Part shown: in pieces, positions 26,377 through 33,601 of the stretch
Layout of the letters: each line of letters begins with the position of its first letter
Numbering within the stretch: position 1 is the first letter of the stretch
NCBI GenBank assembly: GCA_029259175.1
Contig: JAPDJH010000004.1
Span: forward strand, 99,645 to 163,644
Direction: 5' to 3'
Length of the DNA stretch: 64,000 nt
From: Hadesarchaea archaeon
GTDB lineage: Archaea; Hadarchaeota; Hadarchaeia; Hadarchaeales; Hadarchaeaceae
The notes under the pieces: generated by a model
Seen by the model: only the letters and a program-made list of their open reading frames with translations
Database searches by the model: none
Told to the model about the DNA's origin: nothing
Position numbers and translations under genes: made by a program

Positions 26377-26934
26377 ATGGTTTGGCTCGAGATGTTTAGC
26401 GAGTATGCTGGCGTGAGGCTCCTCGAGCAGTTCCTGGCCTCGCCCCGAAAGGAAATCCACCTCCGCCAAGCGGCCAAGCTCGCAGGGGTAAGCCCGGGCT
26501 CCGCCGGGCGCTACCTGCGCGCCTTCCATGAGGCAGGATTGCTCGAGCGGAGAAGGCTCGGGAACCTCACGCTGTACCGCGGGAACCTGGAGAACCCGGC
26601 CTTCCGCCAGCTCAGGGTTGCGCGCACGGTCTTCCGGTTGCTGCGCTGCGGGCTCGTGGAGCACCTGGTTTCGGAGGTCAACCCGGTTTCCGTGGTTCTC
26701 TTCGGGAGCGCGGCGCGCGGCGATGACGACGAAACCAGCGATCTCGACCTGCTGGTCGTGTCCAAGCGGAGGCCGGGCGGAATGGAGAGGTTCGAAGAGC
26801 GCCTGGGGAGGAAGGTGAACCTCATCCACTACGACCAGAAGGGCTGGAGGCGGAAGGCGCGCGAGGACAGGCCGTTCTACGAGTCCGTGGTGCTCGAGGG
26901 TGTGGTGCTCCACGGTGAGCTACCGGTGATCTAG
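26377..26934 (+). CDS. HTH-fused minimal nucleotidyltransferase (MNT antitoxin-type)
   Basis: 185 residues. N-terminal winged helix (EIHLRQAAKLAGVSPGSAGR) and C-terminal nucleotidyltransferase with LFGSAARGDDDETSDLDLLV: the GS.ARG...SDlDl metal site is intact. In HEPN/MNT systems the MNT adds nucleotides (AMP) to the HEPN toxin to silence it, and the HTH suggests self-regulation. TATA-like AATATAATAAA lies 15-25 bases before the ATG. The HEPN gene follows directly. Confidence 0.85.
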   Translation: MVWLEMFSEYAGVRLLEQFLASPRKEIHLRQAAKLAGVSPGSAGRYLRAFHEAGLLERRRLGNLTLYRGNLENPAFRQLRVARTVFRLLRCGLVEHLVSEVNPVSVVLFGSAARGDDDETSDLDLLVVSKRRPGGMERFEERLGRKVNLIHYDQKGWRRKAREDRPFYESVVLEGVVLHGELPVI

Positions 26935-27356
26935 ATGCGCTTCGAGGAGTGTGTGAAGCAGGGGCTGCTCAGGCGCGCGAGGCCCGACCGGCGCAAGGCC
27001 GAGCGGTCGCTACAGATCGCGCGCCAGAGGCTCAGGGAAGCTGCGAGGGCGTCCAGGAGTTCTACACGGGCGCCTTGGTGCTCTCGTACTCCGCGATGTT
27101 TCACGCCGCGCGGGCGCTGCTCTTCAGGGATGGCTGGACCGAGAAAAGCCACGCGTGCGTCGTCGCGTACCTGCGCGCCCGGTACGTGAGCCGGGGCAAG
27201 CTCGAGCGGCGCTACCTCGCGATGCTGGACGCGGCCCGGCTCGAGAGGCACGAGACGCTCTACGGGCTCGAGGTGACGGTTGCACGGGAGGATGCGGAAC
27301 TGACGCTTAGGGCGGCACGCGAGTTCGTGTCAAGGGTCGCAAAATTGATTTCCTGA
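26935..27356 (+). pseudogene. HEPN toxin gene, frameshifted
   Basis: The gene starts at ATG 26935, right after the MNT stop, with MRFEECVKQGLLRRARPDRR and KAERSLQIARQRLREA. It then shifts frame near 27035-27065 into YTGALVLSYSAMFHAARALL and RDGWTEKSHACVVAYLRARY, ending at 27356. Both parts are HEPN-like, and RALLFRDGWTEKSH may carry the R-x(n)-H motif. One base lost, or two gained, explains it. This is either inactivation of the toxin or a sequencing error in a GC-rich stretch. Confidence 0.72.
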
Positions 27357-27596
27357 TTGCTCGCATCAGAAATCATTTACTGGGGTCTCAGTCGCCACCC
27401 CATTTCATCTTTTCAATCGATGGGGCGCTTGCCCACGAAACCCCAAAAGAAGTATTTGACGCACATCTACAAAAACCACTCTGATTTACTGTCTGCCGTT
27501 TGGAAATTACATGCATAAAACGGCGATGAATTTTCTCCTGAATCCCGCAGATGAGAGAGATCGTGTGAATAACACGTGATTTTAGAGGTAAATTAG

Positions 27597-27683
27597 TGCG
27601 GGGGGAGGGATTCGAACCCTCGCAGGCCCTACGGCCACAGGATCTTAAGTCCTGCCCTTTTGGCCAGTCTCAGGCACCCCCGC
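27597..27683 (-). tRNA. tRNA-Leu(UAA)
   Basis: 87 nt with a long variable arm (TGGCCGTAGGGCCTGC region). The acceptor GCGGGGG/CCCCCGC has A73. The anticodon stem CAGGA/TCCTG encloses CTTAAGA, anticodon TAA. The T arm contains GGTTCGAATCC. CCA is not encoded. The upstream stretch 27357-27596 has no recognisable gene. Confidence 0.95.
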
Positions 27684-27768
27684 CCGTGTTTAGGTTTCCG
27701 CACGTACCATATTATTCTTTTCAATTCCCATTATAGCATGGAGCGATGAGATCTTGAAGTTCAGCGGA

Positions 27769-27903
27769 ATGAAGTGTCCGAAGTGCCAAGTTGGTGTTTT
27801 GGAGCGGTGGACTGCGGGTGACGAGGAGGACGAGGAGGCTACGTGGACGGCGTACCGGTGTACCGCTTGCGATTATGTTCTGAAAATCAAGCATGTGGAT
27901 TAA
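27769..27903 (+). CDS. Small zinc-ribbon protein
   Basis: 44 residues from ATG 27769. Two CxxC knuckles, MKCPKCQVGVLERW and YRCTACDYVLKI, enclose an acidic loop (DEEDEEA). Single zinc ribbons of this type are common in archaea as RNA/DNA- or protein-binding adaptors. A TATA-like CATTATAG lies near 27729-27736. No partner gene is evident; it sits between two tRNA genes on the opposite strand. Confidence 0.7.
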   Translation: MKCPKCQVGVLERWTAGDEEDEEATWTAYRCTACDYVLKIKHVD

Positions 27904-27962
27904 AAATTCTCATTAAATTATCAAAACTTCGCAATCTTGTAAACGCCGCGGGTTCAGAAAAG

Positions 27963-28069
27963 TGCTTCCCGGGAAGCGAGAGCGCTTCTCGCTTCCTTCC
28001 GGGCGGGATTCGAACCCGCGGCGCGAGCTCGAGAGGCTCGCATGTTTGACCGGGCTACACCACCGGAGC
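27963..28069 (-). tRNA. tRNA-Glu(CUC) with a 32-nt intron in the 3' acceptor strand
   Basis: The 5' acceptor GCTCCGG, anticodon stem CGAGC/GCTCG with loop CTCTCGA (anticodon CTC) and T arm GCGGGTTCGAATCCCGC identify tRNA-Glu. After CCGGA (28002-27998) the acceptor strand is interrupted. Removing 27966-27997 gives CCGGAGC plus A73 and a perfect 7-bp acceptor. The junction forms a bulge-helix-bulge: helix CCCG/CGGG, 5' bulge GAA, 3' bulge AAG, then a 10-bp intron stem (GGAAGCGAGA/TCTCGCTTCC, loop AGCGC). Mature length 75 nt. Confidence 0.85.
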
Positions 28070-28256
28070 ACCAGAAAGTTATGATTTTCTCTACTCAAAA
28101 AAATAGCCCCTCTGTGAAAGGATCTCGATTGGTGCGATGAGGTTAATCCAAATTTTCCACTGTCCGAGAATACTCCGTGTAATCATCGAGAAGGTCGTGG
28201 TTAGGTGTCAGACCTGCACACAGCTCCGAACGAACCAATCAAAAAACAAAATTTTA

Positions 28257-28275
28257 ATACTTGTAAAACAAGTAT
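28257..28275. promoter_or_regulatory. Palindromic operator before the second AbrB/PIN pair
   Basis: ATACTTGT-AAA-ACAAGTAT is a perfect 8-bp inverted repeat lying between a TATA-like TTTTAATA (28252-28259) and the AbrB-like start. Its position suggests that the antitoxin represses its own transcription here. It resembles neither of the other two toxin-locus operators in the window, so each locus carries its own site. Confidence 0.65.
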
Positions 28276-28282
28276 GATTTGT

Positions 28283-28543
28283 ATGAAAATAAAAATCGAA
28301 GGAGTCGTGAAAGTCTCGCCTAGAGGACAGATAGTAATTCCAAAAGAAATCAGGGAACGTCTCGGGATCCGGACCGGAGAGAAACTTTTGGTGGCGAGTA
28401 GGGGGAAAGAAATCCTGCTCAGGCGGCCGGAACTTTCACTCGAAGAGACCGGAGAAAAGGTAGAGAAGCTCGCGAAGGAGAAAGGGGTCGACATCGATAG
28501 ACTGATTTCTGAGGCGCTGGAATGGGCGAGAAAATCCGGATAG
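28283..28543 (+). CDS. AbrB/SpoVT-type antitoxin
   Basis: 86 residues. EGVVKVSPRGQIVIPKEIRERLGIR is the AbrB swapped-hairpin motif; the tail EKLAKEKGVDIDRLISEALEW binds the toxin. An ATG three codons upstream (28274) lies inside the palindrome and is less likely. The stop overlaps the PIN gene by 22 bases. Confidence 0.88.
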   Translation: MKIKIEGVVKVSPRGQIVIPKEIRERLGIRTGEKLLVASRGKEILLRRPELSLEETGEKVEKLAKEKGVDIDRLISEALEWARKSG

Positions 28544-28947
28544 TTTTGGACACGAATGTATGGGTGTCGATTTTCACTAAAAAGGCTTTAAGCAGGGAAT
28601 TCACCCGGGTTTTTGCAGATGAGAAAGTCCAAGTTTTTATCTCTAAAGAAATTCTGAACGAGATATCAAAAGTCTTGGTATATCCCAAACTCGCTGAACT
28701 GTTCAAGCGTGCTGGAACGCATCCGCGAGAAATCTTGAAAACAATCGTGGAGAACAGTACGCCAGTAAAACCCAAACGGAGAGTGAAAATCATAAAGGAA
28801 GATCCAGCGGATAACAGAATACTCGAATGCGCTCTTGAAGCCAATTGCGACTTTATTGTCAGCGGAGACAAACATCTGCTCAGACTGAGGAAGTTTAAAA
28901 GGACCCGAATTTTGTCGCCTAGGGAATTTGTAGAACTTATAAGCTAG
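28522..28947 (+). CDS. PIN-domain toxin
   Basis: 141 residues. RIVLDTNVWVSIF gives the first Asp, ISKEILNEISKVL the Glu, EDPADNRILECAL and FIVSGDKHLL the later Asp residues. This is the COG1569-type PIN branch that usually pairs with AbrB-like or VapB-like antitoxins. Start overlaps the antitoxin gene. Confidence 0.87.
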   Translation: MGEKIRIVLDTNVWVSIFTKKALSREFTRVFADEKVQVFISKEILNEISKVLVYPKLAELFKRAGTHPREILKTIVENSTPVKPKRRVKIIKEDPADNRILECALEANCDFIVSGDKHLLRLRKFKRTRILSPREFVELIS

Positions 28948-29097
28948 GCTCGAGCGACAAGGGTTTGTGGAGAACAATTAAGAGGATCGATGTCCGGTTA
29001 GTCCTGTGAGAAAGCCAATCACTTACAAAATAGCTTACGGTGTCTGGTTCCAGCAAGACACCTTTCATATATTTTTTTACCCTAATGAGTTGGGAAA

Positions 29098-30027
29098 ATG
29101 GGCGCGAAGATAGTCGGTTTGGGTGTGTGCTCCATCGACCAGTTCGTGCTCGTCGACGAGTTCTGCAGACCTGACGACAAGGTATGGGTGCGCGGGTTTG
29201 TCCGCCAGTGTGGCGGTGTGGTGGCCAACTTCTGCGTGGGCGTTGCGCGGATGGGCGTAAGATCCGGGTTCATGGGATCGGCCGGAAACGATCGGGAAGG
29301 AAGAGAAATCCTGCAAAACTTCAGGCGAGAAGGCGTGGACACAGGGGACTTCGCGCTCAAGTCCGATACTAGAACCCCCGTCAACATCATCGTGGTGGAC
29401 TCCCATGGCAGCAGGCAGATTCTGCAGGACCCCTACATGGAGCGGAACGTGTTGCGGCCGCGCGAGGTCAGACCGGAATATGTGGAGCGGGCAGACGTCT
29501 TCCACACGGACGCCGTTAACATCTCGACTGCCAAGCGGTGTATGCAGATCGTGGAAAGAGCCGGCACCACCGTGTCCTTCGATCTAGAGCGTCACGTGGC
29601 CGTCTACGGTATGCGGACAGTTCGACCTTTAATCCAGCTGACTGACATTCTCCTTCCAAATCGCCGGGGCGCGCTGGAACTCACCAACGAAACAAACGTG
29701 GCTCGAGCGGCTCGCAAGCTCCTTCGGCTCGGACCACAGGTGGTAGTCGTGACACTCGGCGAGCGCGGAGCCCTGCTGGTCACAGAAAAGGAAGAACTCC
29801 GCATTCCAATATATCGGGTGCGAAACGTGGCTGATACGACTGGGGCAGGAGACTGTTTCAACTCGGCGTTCGTGAGCGCGCTTCACAAAGGGATGACTCC
29901 ACGGGAAGCCGCCGATTTTGCAGCTGCTGCGGCAGCGCTCTCAGTTACCAAAGTAGGCGCACAGACCATGCCGAGGTGGAAAGAAGTCGAGGAATTCATT
30001 AGGTCCAACCCGCCACGAGGAAAGTAA
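29098..30027 (+). CDS. PfkB-family sugar/nucleoside kinase
   Basis: 309 residues. The N-terminal glycine motif (RQCGGVVANFCVGVARMG) and the C-terminal DTTGAGDCFNSAFVSAL with the catalytic Asp are intact. ATP:sugar or nucleoside phosphotransfer. Substrate cannot be told from sequence; ribokinase-like enzymes fit best. A TATA-like ATATATTTTT element lies about 30 bases upstream. Confidence 0.93.
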   Translation: MGAKIVGLGVCSIDQFVLVDEFCRPDDKVWVRGFVRQCGGVVANFCVGVARMGVRSGFMGSAGNDREGREILQNFRREGVDTGDFALKSDTRTPVNIIVVDSHGSRQILQDPYMERNVLRPREVRPEYVERADVFHTDAVNISTAKRCMQIVERAGTTVSFDLERHVAVYGMRTVRPLIQLTDILLPNRRGALELTNETNVARAARKLLRLGPQVVVVTLGERGALLVTEKEELRIPIYRVRNVADTTGAGDCFNSAFVSALHKGMTPREAADFAAAAAALSVTKVGAQTMPRWKEVEEFIRSNPPRGK

Positions 30028-30089
30028 CGATTTGTCCTTCGGTTTAGGTTGATATTGCAGACCACAATTTTGATCTAAAAATGAGACTA

Positions 30090-30521
30090 TCACGCCCGAT
30101 AATAACAGATGCGCAGTGCCTCGTCGTAGATTTTGAGTTCGGGAAGGCGTTTGGCTTGCTCGGGCGTGATCCCGTCCGCGCGTCGCCACCCGTGCATGAA
30201 GGCGTTTGCGCGCAATCCAAAGTCGAGCTTACGCAACAAGCAGTTGGTGTCGGCCTGAATCTCTTGGATTCTCTTCAGGGTGCACGCGGTGTCCCTTTGC
30301 ACGCGTTTGATCTCCTCTTGGGTCCGGCTGATCTTGACCAGGCAGCACTCGAGCTTCCGGAGGATGCGCTGGGTCTGCCGGTTGGAGTTCCGGATGATCC
30401 TCTGGGTTTGTCTGTTCGAATTCCAAATGATTCGCTGGGTCTGGTAATTGCTCAACACGACGGTCACGATTATCGGCAGGGTGATCGTCAGCACCGCCGT
30501 AAGAGCTTCCATCACATCCAT
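30090..30521 (-). CDS. Membrane-anchored coiled-coil protein with 11-residue repeats
   Basis: 143 residues, no family recognised. An N-terminal membrane helix (ALTAVLTITLPIIVTVVLS) is followed by three near-identical 11-residue units (NYQTQRIIWNS, NRQTQRIIRNS, NRQTQRILRKL), then a long coiled coil (KISRTQEEIKRVQRD) and a short C-terminal domain (HGWRRADGITPEQAKRLP). The design resembles a membrane-tethered spacer. An 11-residue (hendecad) period fits a right-handed coiled coil. Confidence 0.7.
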   Translation of the reverse strand: MDVMEALTAVLTITLPIIVTVVLSNYQTQRIIWNSNRQTQRIIRNSNRQTQRILRKLECCLVKISRTQEEIKRVQRDTACTLKRIQEIQADTNCLLRKLDFGLRANAFMHGWRRADGITPEQAKRLPELKIYDEALRICYYRA

Positions 30522-30616
30522 TATCTTTTTACCCTCCGCTCATTTCTCGCTTTCGCTTTGCGCGAAGGTTGTTTAAAGGAGAAAAGAGGCAGCATCAATT
30601 TTCGAAACAAAACAAG

Positions 30617-30691
30617 CGGGCCCGGCGGGATTCGAACCCGCGACTTGCAGCTTAGGAGGCTGCCGCCCTATCCAGGCTAGGCCACGGGCCC
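30617..30691 (-). tRNA. tRNA-Arg(CCU)
   Basis: 75 nt. The acceptor GGGCCCG/CGGGCCC has G73. The anticodon stem GCAGC/GCTGC encloses CTCCTAA, anticodon CCT. The T arm reads GCGGGTTCGAATCCCGC. No intron, no encoded CCA. Confidence 0.95.
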
Positions 30692-30742
30692 CAAACTTCT
30701 CTAGCTTAGGTTTAATATCTCAATAACTGTAAACTTTTTCCG

Positions 30743-32095
30743 ATGAAGAAGCTCTTCGGAACTTTTGGGGTCAGAGGAATAGTCAACCGTGAACTCACTC
30801 CCGAACTCGCATACAAGCTGGGCTTGGCCCTCGCGACCCATCTGGGAAACCGTGGCAAAGTCGCGATAGGACGAGACAATCGGACCTCCGGTTTCATGTT
30901 TGAAAGCAGCGTGGTCGCCGGGCTGCTCGCGGGCGGCTGCGACGTCCTTCGGCTTGGATTGACCCCCACGCCAGTCCTGAGCTTCTCCATCCACCACTTC
31001 AAATGCGACGCCGGAGTGATAATCACCGCCTCGCATAACCCACCCGAATACAACGGAATCAAACTCTGGGGCAGCGATGGCGCCGGTTTTGAGCGCCAGC
31101 GGGAGCGGGAAATCGAAAAAATCGTTGAAACCGGGGGCACAACTGTTGGGTGGGATAGAATAGGCAAAGCTCTGTCAGCCGACGCGGTTTCCGCCTACAC
31201 GCGTGCATTGCTTCAACGAGTTCCGAAAATCAAACGGAAACTGCGGGTGGTTGTGGACTGCGGCAGTGCCGTTGGATCTCTCGTCACCCCTTACGTGCTG
31301 CGCGAACTCGGATGTGAGGTCATCTCCATGAACTCTCAGCTCGACGGCACTTTTCCCGGCAGGAAGCTCGAGCCCGTTCCGGAGAATCTCCAAGACCTCG
31401 CCAAAACCGTTGTGGCGTGTGGAGCTGATCTTGGAATCGCGCACGACGGAGACGCGGATCGAACCCTGATCGCAGACGAAAAGGGGAACCTGCTGAGCGG
31501 GGACCGTGTTTTCGCCTTTGCTGCTCTCAATTATCTACAACATCGAAAACGTCCGAGAATAATAACCACTGTGGCAACCAGCAAGGTCATAGACGATGTT
31601 GCGCAAAAATTGAACGGCCAAGTAGTGAGAACGCGTGTAGGCGAGCCGGAAATCGTCGGCGAGTACAAGCGAAACGGAGGAGACATCGGGGGAGAAGAGA
31701 ACGGAGGGGTGCTTTTCTTTGACTGGACGCCCTGCAGGGATGGAATAATGACAGCCGTTCAGTTTGTGCTGGCGTTGGCTGAGAGCGAAACCACCGTGTC
31801 CGAATTGAACTCGACCCTCCCCCAGTACCACCAGGTAAAACAACGCATAGAGTGTCCGAACGAACTCAAACCTCGTGTGCTGCAGCAGTTGTCCGAGCAG
31901 GAATGGGAGGGTCAGCTCACAACCATCGACGGTATAAGAATCGATTTCGATGACGGGTGGCTACTCCTAAGACCATCGGGAACCGAGCCGATTTTCAGGT
32001 GTTTCGCTGAAGCCAAAACGGCCAAGCGAGCCGCAGAACTGGCTGAACTTGGGATGGCACGGCTAAAGGAAGCCGTCGAAAAAAGTAGCAGTTAG
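30743..32095 (+). CDS. glmM: Phosphoglucosamine/phosphomannose mutase
   Basis: 450 residues. The active-site serine loop ITASHNPPEYNGIKLW, the metal loop AHDGDADRTLIADEKG, the sugar loop GEENGGVLFFDW and the phosphate loop RPSGTEPIFRCFAEA are all present. Interconverts hexose 1- and 6-phosphates; whether it prefers glucosamine, mannose or glucose is not decidable here. The end overlaps the convergent AmrS gene by four bases. Confidence 0.92.
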   Translation: MKKLFGTFGVRGIVNRELTPELAYKLGLALATHLGNRGKVAIGRDNRTSGFMFESSVVAGLLAGGCDVLRLGLTPTPVLSFSIHHFKCDAGVIITASHNPPEYNGIKLWGSDGAGFERQREREIEKIVETGGTTVGWDRIGKALSADAVSAYTRALLQRVPKIKRKLRVVVDCGSAVGSLVTPYVLRELGCEVISMNSQLDGTFPGRKLEPVPENLQDLAKTVVACGADLGIAHDGDADRTLIADEKGNLLSGDRVFAFAALNYLQHRKRPRIITTVATSKVIDDVAQKLNGQVVRTRVGEPEIVGEYKRNGGDIGGEENGGVLFFDWTPCRDGIMTAVQFVLALAESETTVSELNSTLPQYHQVKQRIECPNELKPRVLQQLSEQEWEGQLTTIDGIRIDFDDGWLLLRPSGTEPIFRCFAEAKTAKRAAELAELGMARLKEAVEKSSS

Positions 32096-33132
32096 AAGAA
32101 CCACCGCTGCCCGCTCACGCGTTCTCCCACTATGGGTATCCTTTCCCCACAGTTCGGGCATTTCTTGTTCCGCAGCTCGTAGCGCTGTATAACGAATCCG
32201 TATCGCTCTATTAGCAATTTGCCGCATTTGGGGCAATAGGTGTTATCAAACTCGTGGCCAGGAACATTTCCTATGTACACGAATTTTGCTCCTTTCTCCT
32301 TGGCCAACTGAGCCGCCCTCTCCAAGCTGCGAACGGGAGTCGCTTCTCTGTCTGTGAGCTTGTAGTGAGGATAAAAACGGCTGAAGTGAACCGGGACATC
32401 TGGGCCGAGCTTTTCCACCACCCAGTCGCAGAACTCGCCGATTTCCTTCTCCGAATCATTTTCTCTCGGAATAACGAGATAGGTGACCTCCAGATGGATT
32501 CCGTGCTCCACCATCCACTCACAAGTTTGTAGAACGGGAGTGATTCCGGGAACCCCACATATTCTTCGGTAGAAATCGTCCGAAAAGGCCTTCACGTCCA
32601 CGTTTGCCGCATCCAGATAGGGGGCCAGCTCTTCCAAAGCCTCGACCGTGATATATCCGTTCGACACGTAGGTGTTGTAAAGCCCCTCGCGTTTTGCCAA
32701 CTTGCCCACATCGATCGCGTATTCGGTCCAAATGGTTGGCTCGGTATAGGTGTGGGAGATCCCCTGGGCATCGGCTCGCTTAGCGATCCGAATTAATTCA
32801 TCTGGCGCGACATCTTCTGTTTCCACCTGAGCCACGTCGGTTTGGGAGATGGACCAGTTCTGACAGTGCAAACACGAAAAGTTACAACCGGGAGCGGCGA
32901 TGGAGAGCACCCCGCTCCCCGGCCAGAAGTGATAGAGCGGTTTCTTCTCTATGGGATCGACAGCCATTGAAACGAGCGACCCATAAACCAGCGAGTAAAG
33001 CTTTCCATCTTCGTTTTTCCGTGCACGACAGGCCCCCATTCTGCCAAGAGGAATTTTGCACTTGCGAGCGCACAGAAAACAAAATACCGACTGGTTCGGC
33101 CCAGGTCTCCAAAACTTGGCTTCGTGTTTCAT
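32092..33132 (-). CDS. amrS: AmmeMemoRadiSam-system radical SAM enzyme (AmrS/PflA-like)
   Basis: 346 residues. The radical SAM cluster motif is in SIAAPGCNFSCLHCQNWSIS (CxxxCxxC). An N-terminal CFLCARKCKIPLGRMGAC and a C-terminal CPKCGKLL...CPNCGERI add further Cys. The pattern matches the radical SAM member of the AmmeMemoRadiSam set. The other two genes of that set are not in the window. The ATG at 33132 overlaps the stop of the zinc-ribbon gene (ATGA) and has GGGTGAG upstream. Confidence 0.9.
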   Translation of the reverse strand: MKHEAKFWRPGPNQSVFCFLCARKCKIPLGRMGACRARKNEDGKLYSLVYGSLVSMAVDPIEKKPLYHFWPGSGVLSIAAPGCNFSCLHCQNWSISQTDVAQVETEDVAPDELIRIAKRADAQGISHTYTEPTIWTEYAIDVGKLAKREGLYNTYVSNGYITVEALEELAPYLDAANVDVKAFSDDFYRRICGVPGITPVLQTCEWMVEHGIHLEVTYLVIPRENDSEKEIGEFCDWVVEKLGPDVPVHFSRFYPHYKLTDREATPVRSLERAAQLAKEKGAKFVYIGNVPGHEFDNTYCPKCGKLLIERYGFVIQRYELRNKKCPNCGERIPIVGERVSGQRWFF

Positions 33133-33281
33133 GCGCTCACCCGGAACTCGTGCCTGCACCTAGGACACTTTATCAGCGGACATCCGCCAACTGAGTTCGG
33201 ACATCCGCTGCACGCAGTAATGCGGCCGTAAGAGCGATCGAACTTAAAACCGCACCGAGGACAGGTTTCAGCCATCACCAT
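33129..33281 (-). CDS. Small multi-knuckle zinc protein coupled to amrS
   Basis: 50 residues containing three CxxC-type knuckles and a further Cys pair: AETCPRCGFKF, ACSGCPNSVGGC, KCPRCRHEF. The stop overlaps the amrS start by four bases, so the two are translationally coupled. No function is known to me; it may be an iron-sulfur or zinc chaperone for the radical SAM enzyme. Start may be the ATG at 33281 or 33275. Confidence 0.72.
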   Translation of the reverse strand: MVMAETCPRCGFKFDRSYGRITACSGCPNSVGGCPLIKCPRCRHEFRVSA

Positions 33282-33346
33282 TCTCTTGGCTTTCCATCCT
33301 TATAGACACGTTTTTCAACTCAGATACCCACAGATTTCAGGATTCG

Positions 33347-33601
33347 ATGACACCATCGCAAGAGGAAGTGAGAAAAAGCGCCGAAGAAATAGTGGAAGAG
33401 TTCGTCCGGCTAACACAGGATCTGCCCGCGGTTGAGGAGCAATACTACCTGGGAGGATCGGTGAATATCACTAGGCCCGATGGAGAGCCGACCTCGTCTG
33501 AAACGAGAACGGAGTTCAGAAATCGTTTCCTTTCGACCGCGCCCGGTTCTGACGAAGAGGGCTACATCAAGGTGGAGGTCGCCCGATGGGTCGAACCCTA
33601 G
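33347..33601 (+). CDS. gatC: Archaeal GatC-related amidotransferase subunit
   Basis: 84 residues before gatA, overlapping it by 16 bases. EEIVEEFVRLTQDLPAVEEQ, YYLGGSVNITRPDG and the acidic C-terminal stretch match the archaeal GatC-related subunit rather than the bacterial one. GatC tethers GatA and GatB. A GATTC/AT-rich promoter lies upstream. Confidence 0.75.
   Translation: MTPSQEEVRKSAEEIVEEFVRLTQDLPAVEEQYYLGGSVNITRPDGEPTSSETRTEFRNRFLSTAPGSDEEGYIKVEVARWVEP

Noticed and set aside
27500..27596. GATGA and CTGA boxes suggesting a C/D guide RNA
   Set aside because: A GCGATGA, CTGA and GATGA series is present, but no final D box or convincing guide spacing.
28951..29097. Possible additional gene before the PfkB kinase
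   Set aside because: No start with a ribosome site and no frame longer than a few dozen codons; it reads as promoter DNA.
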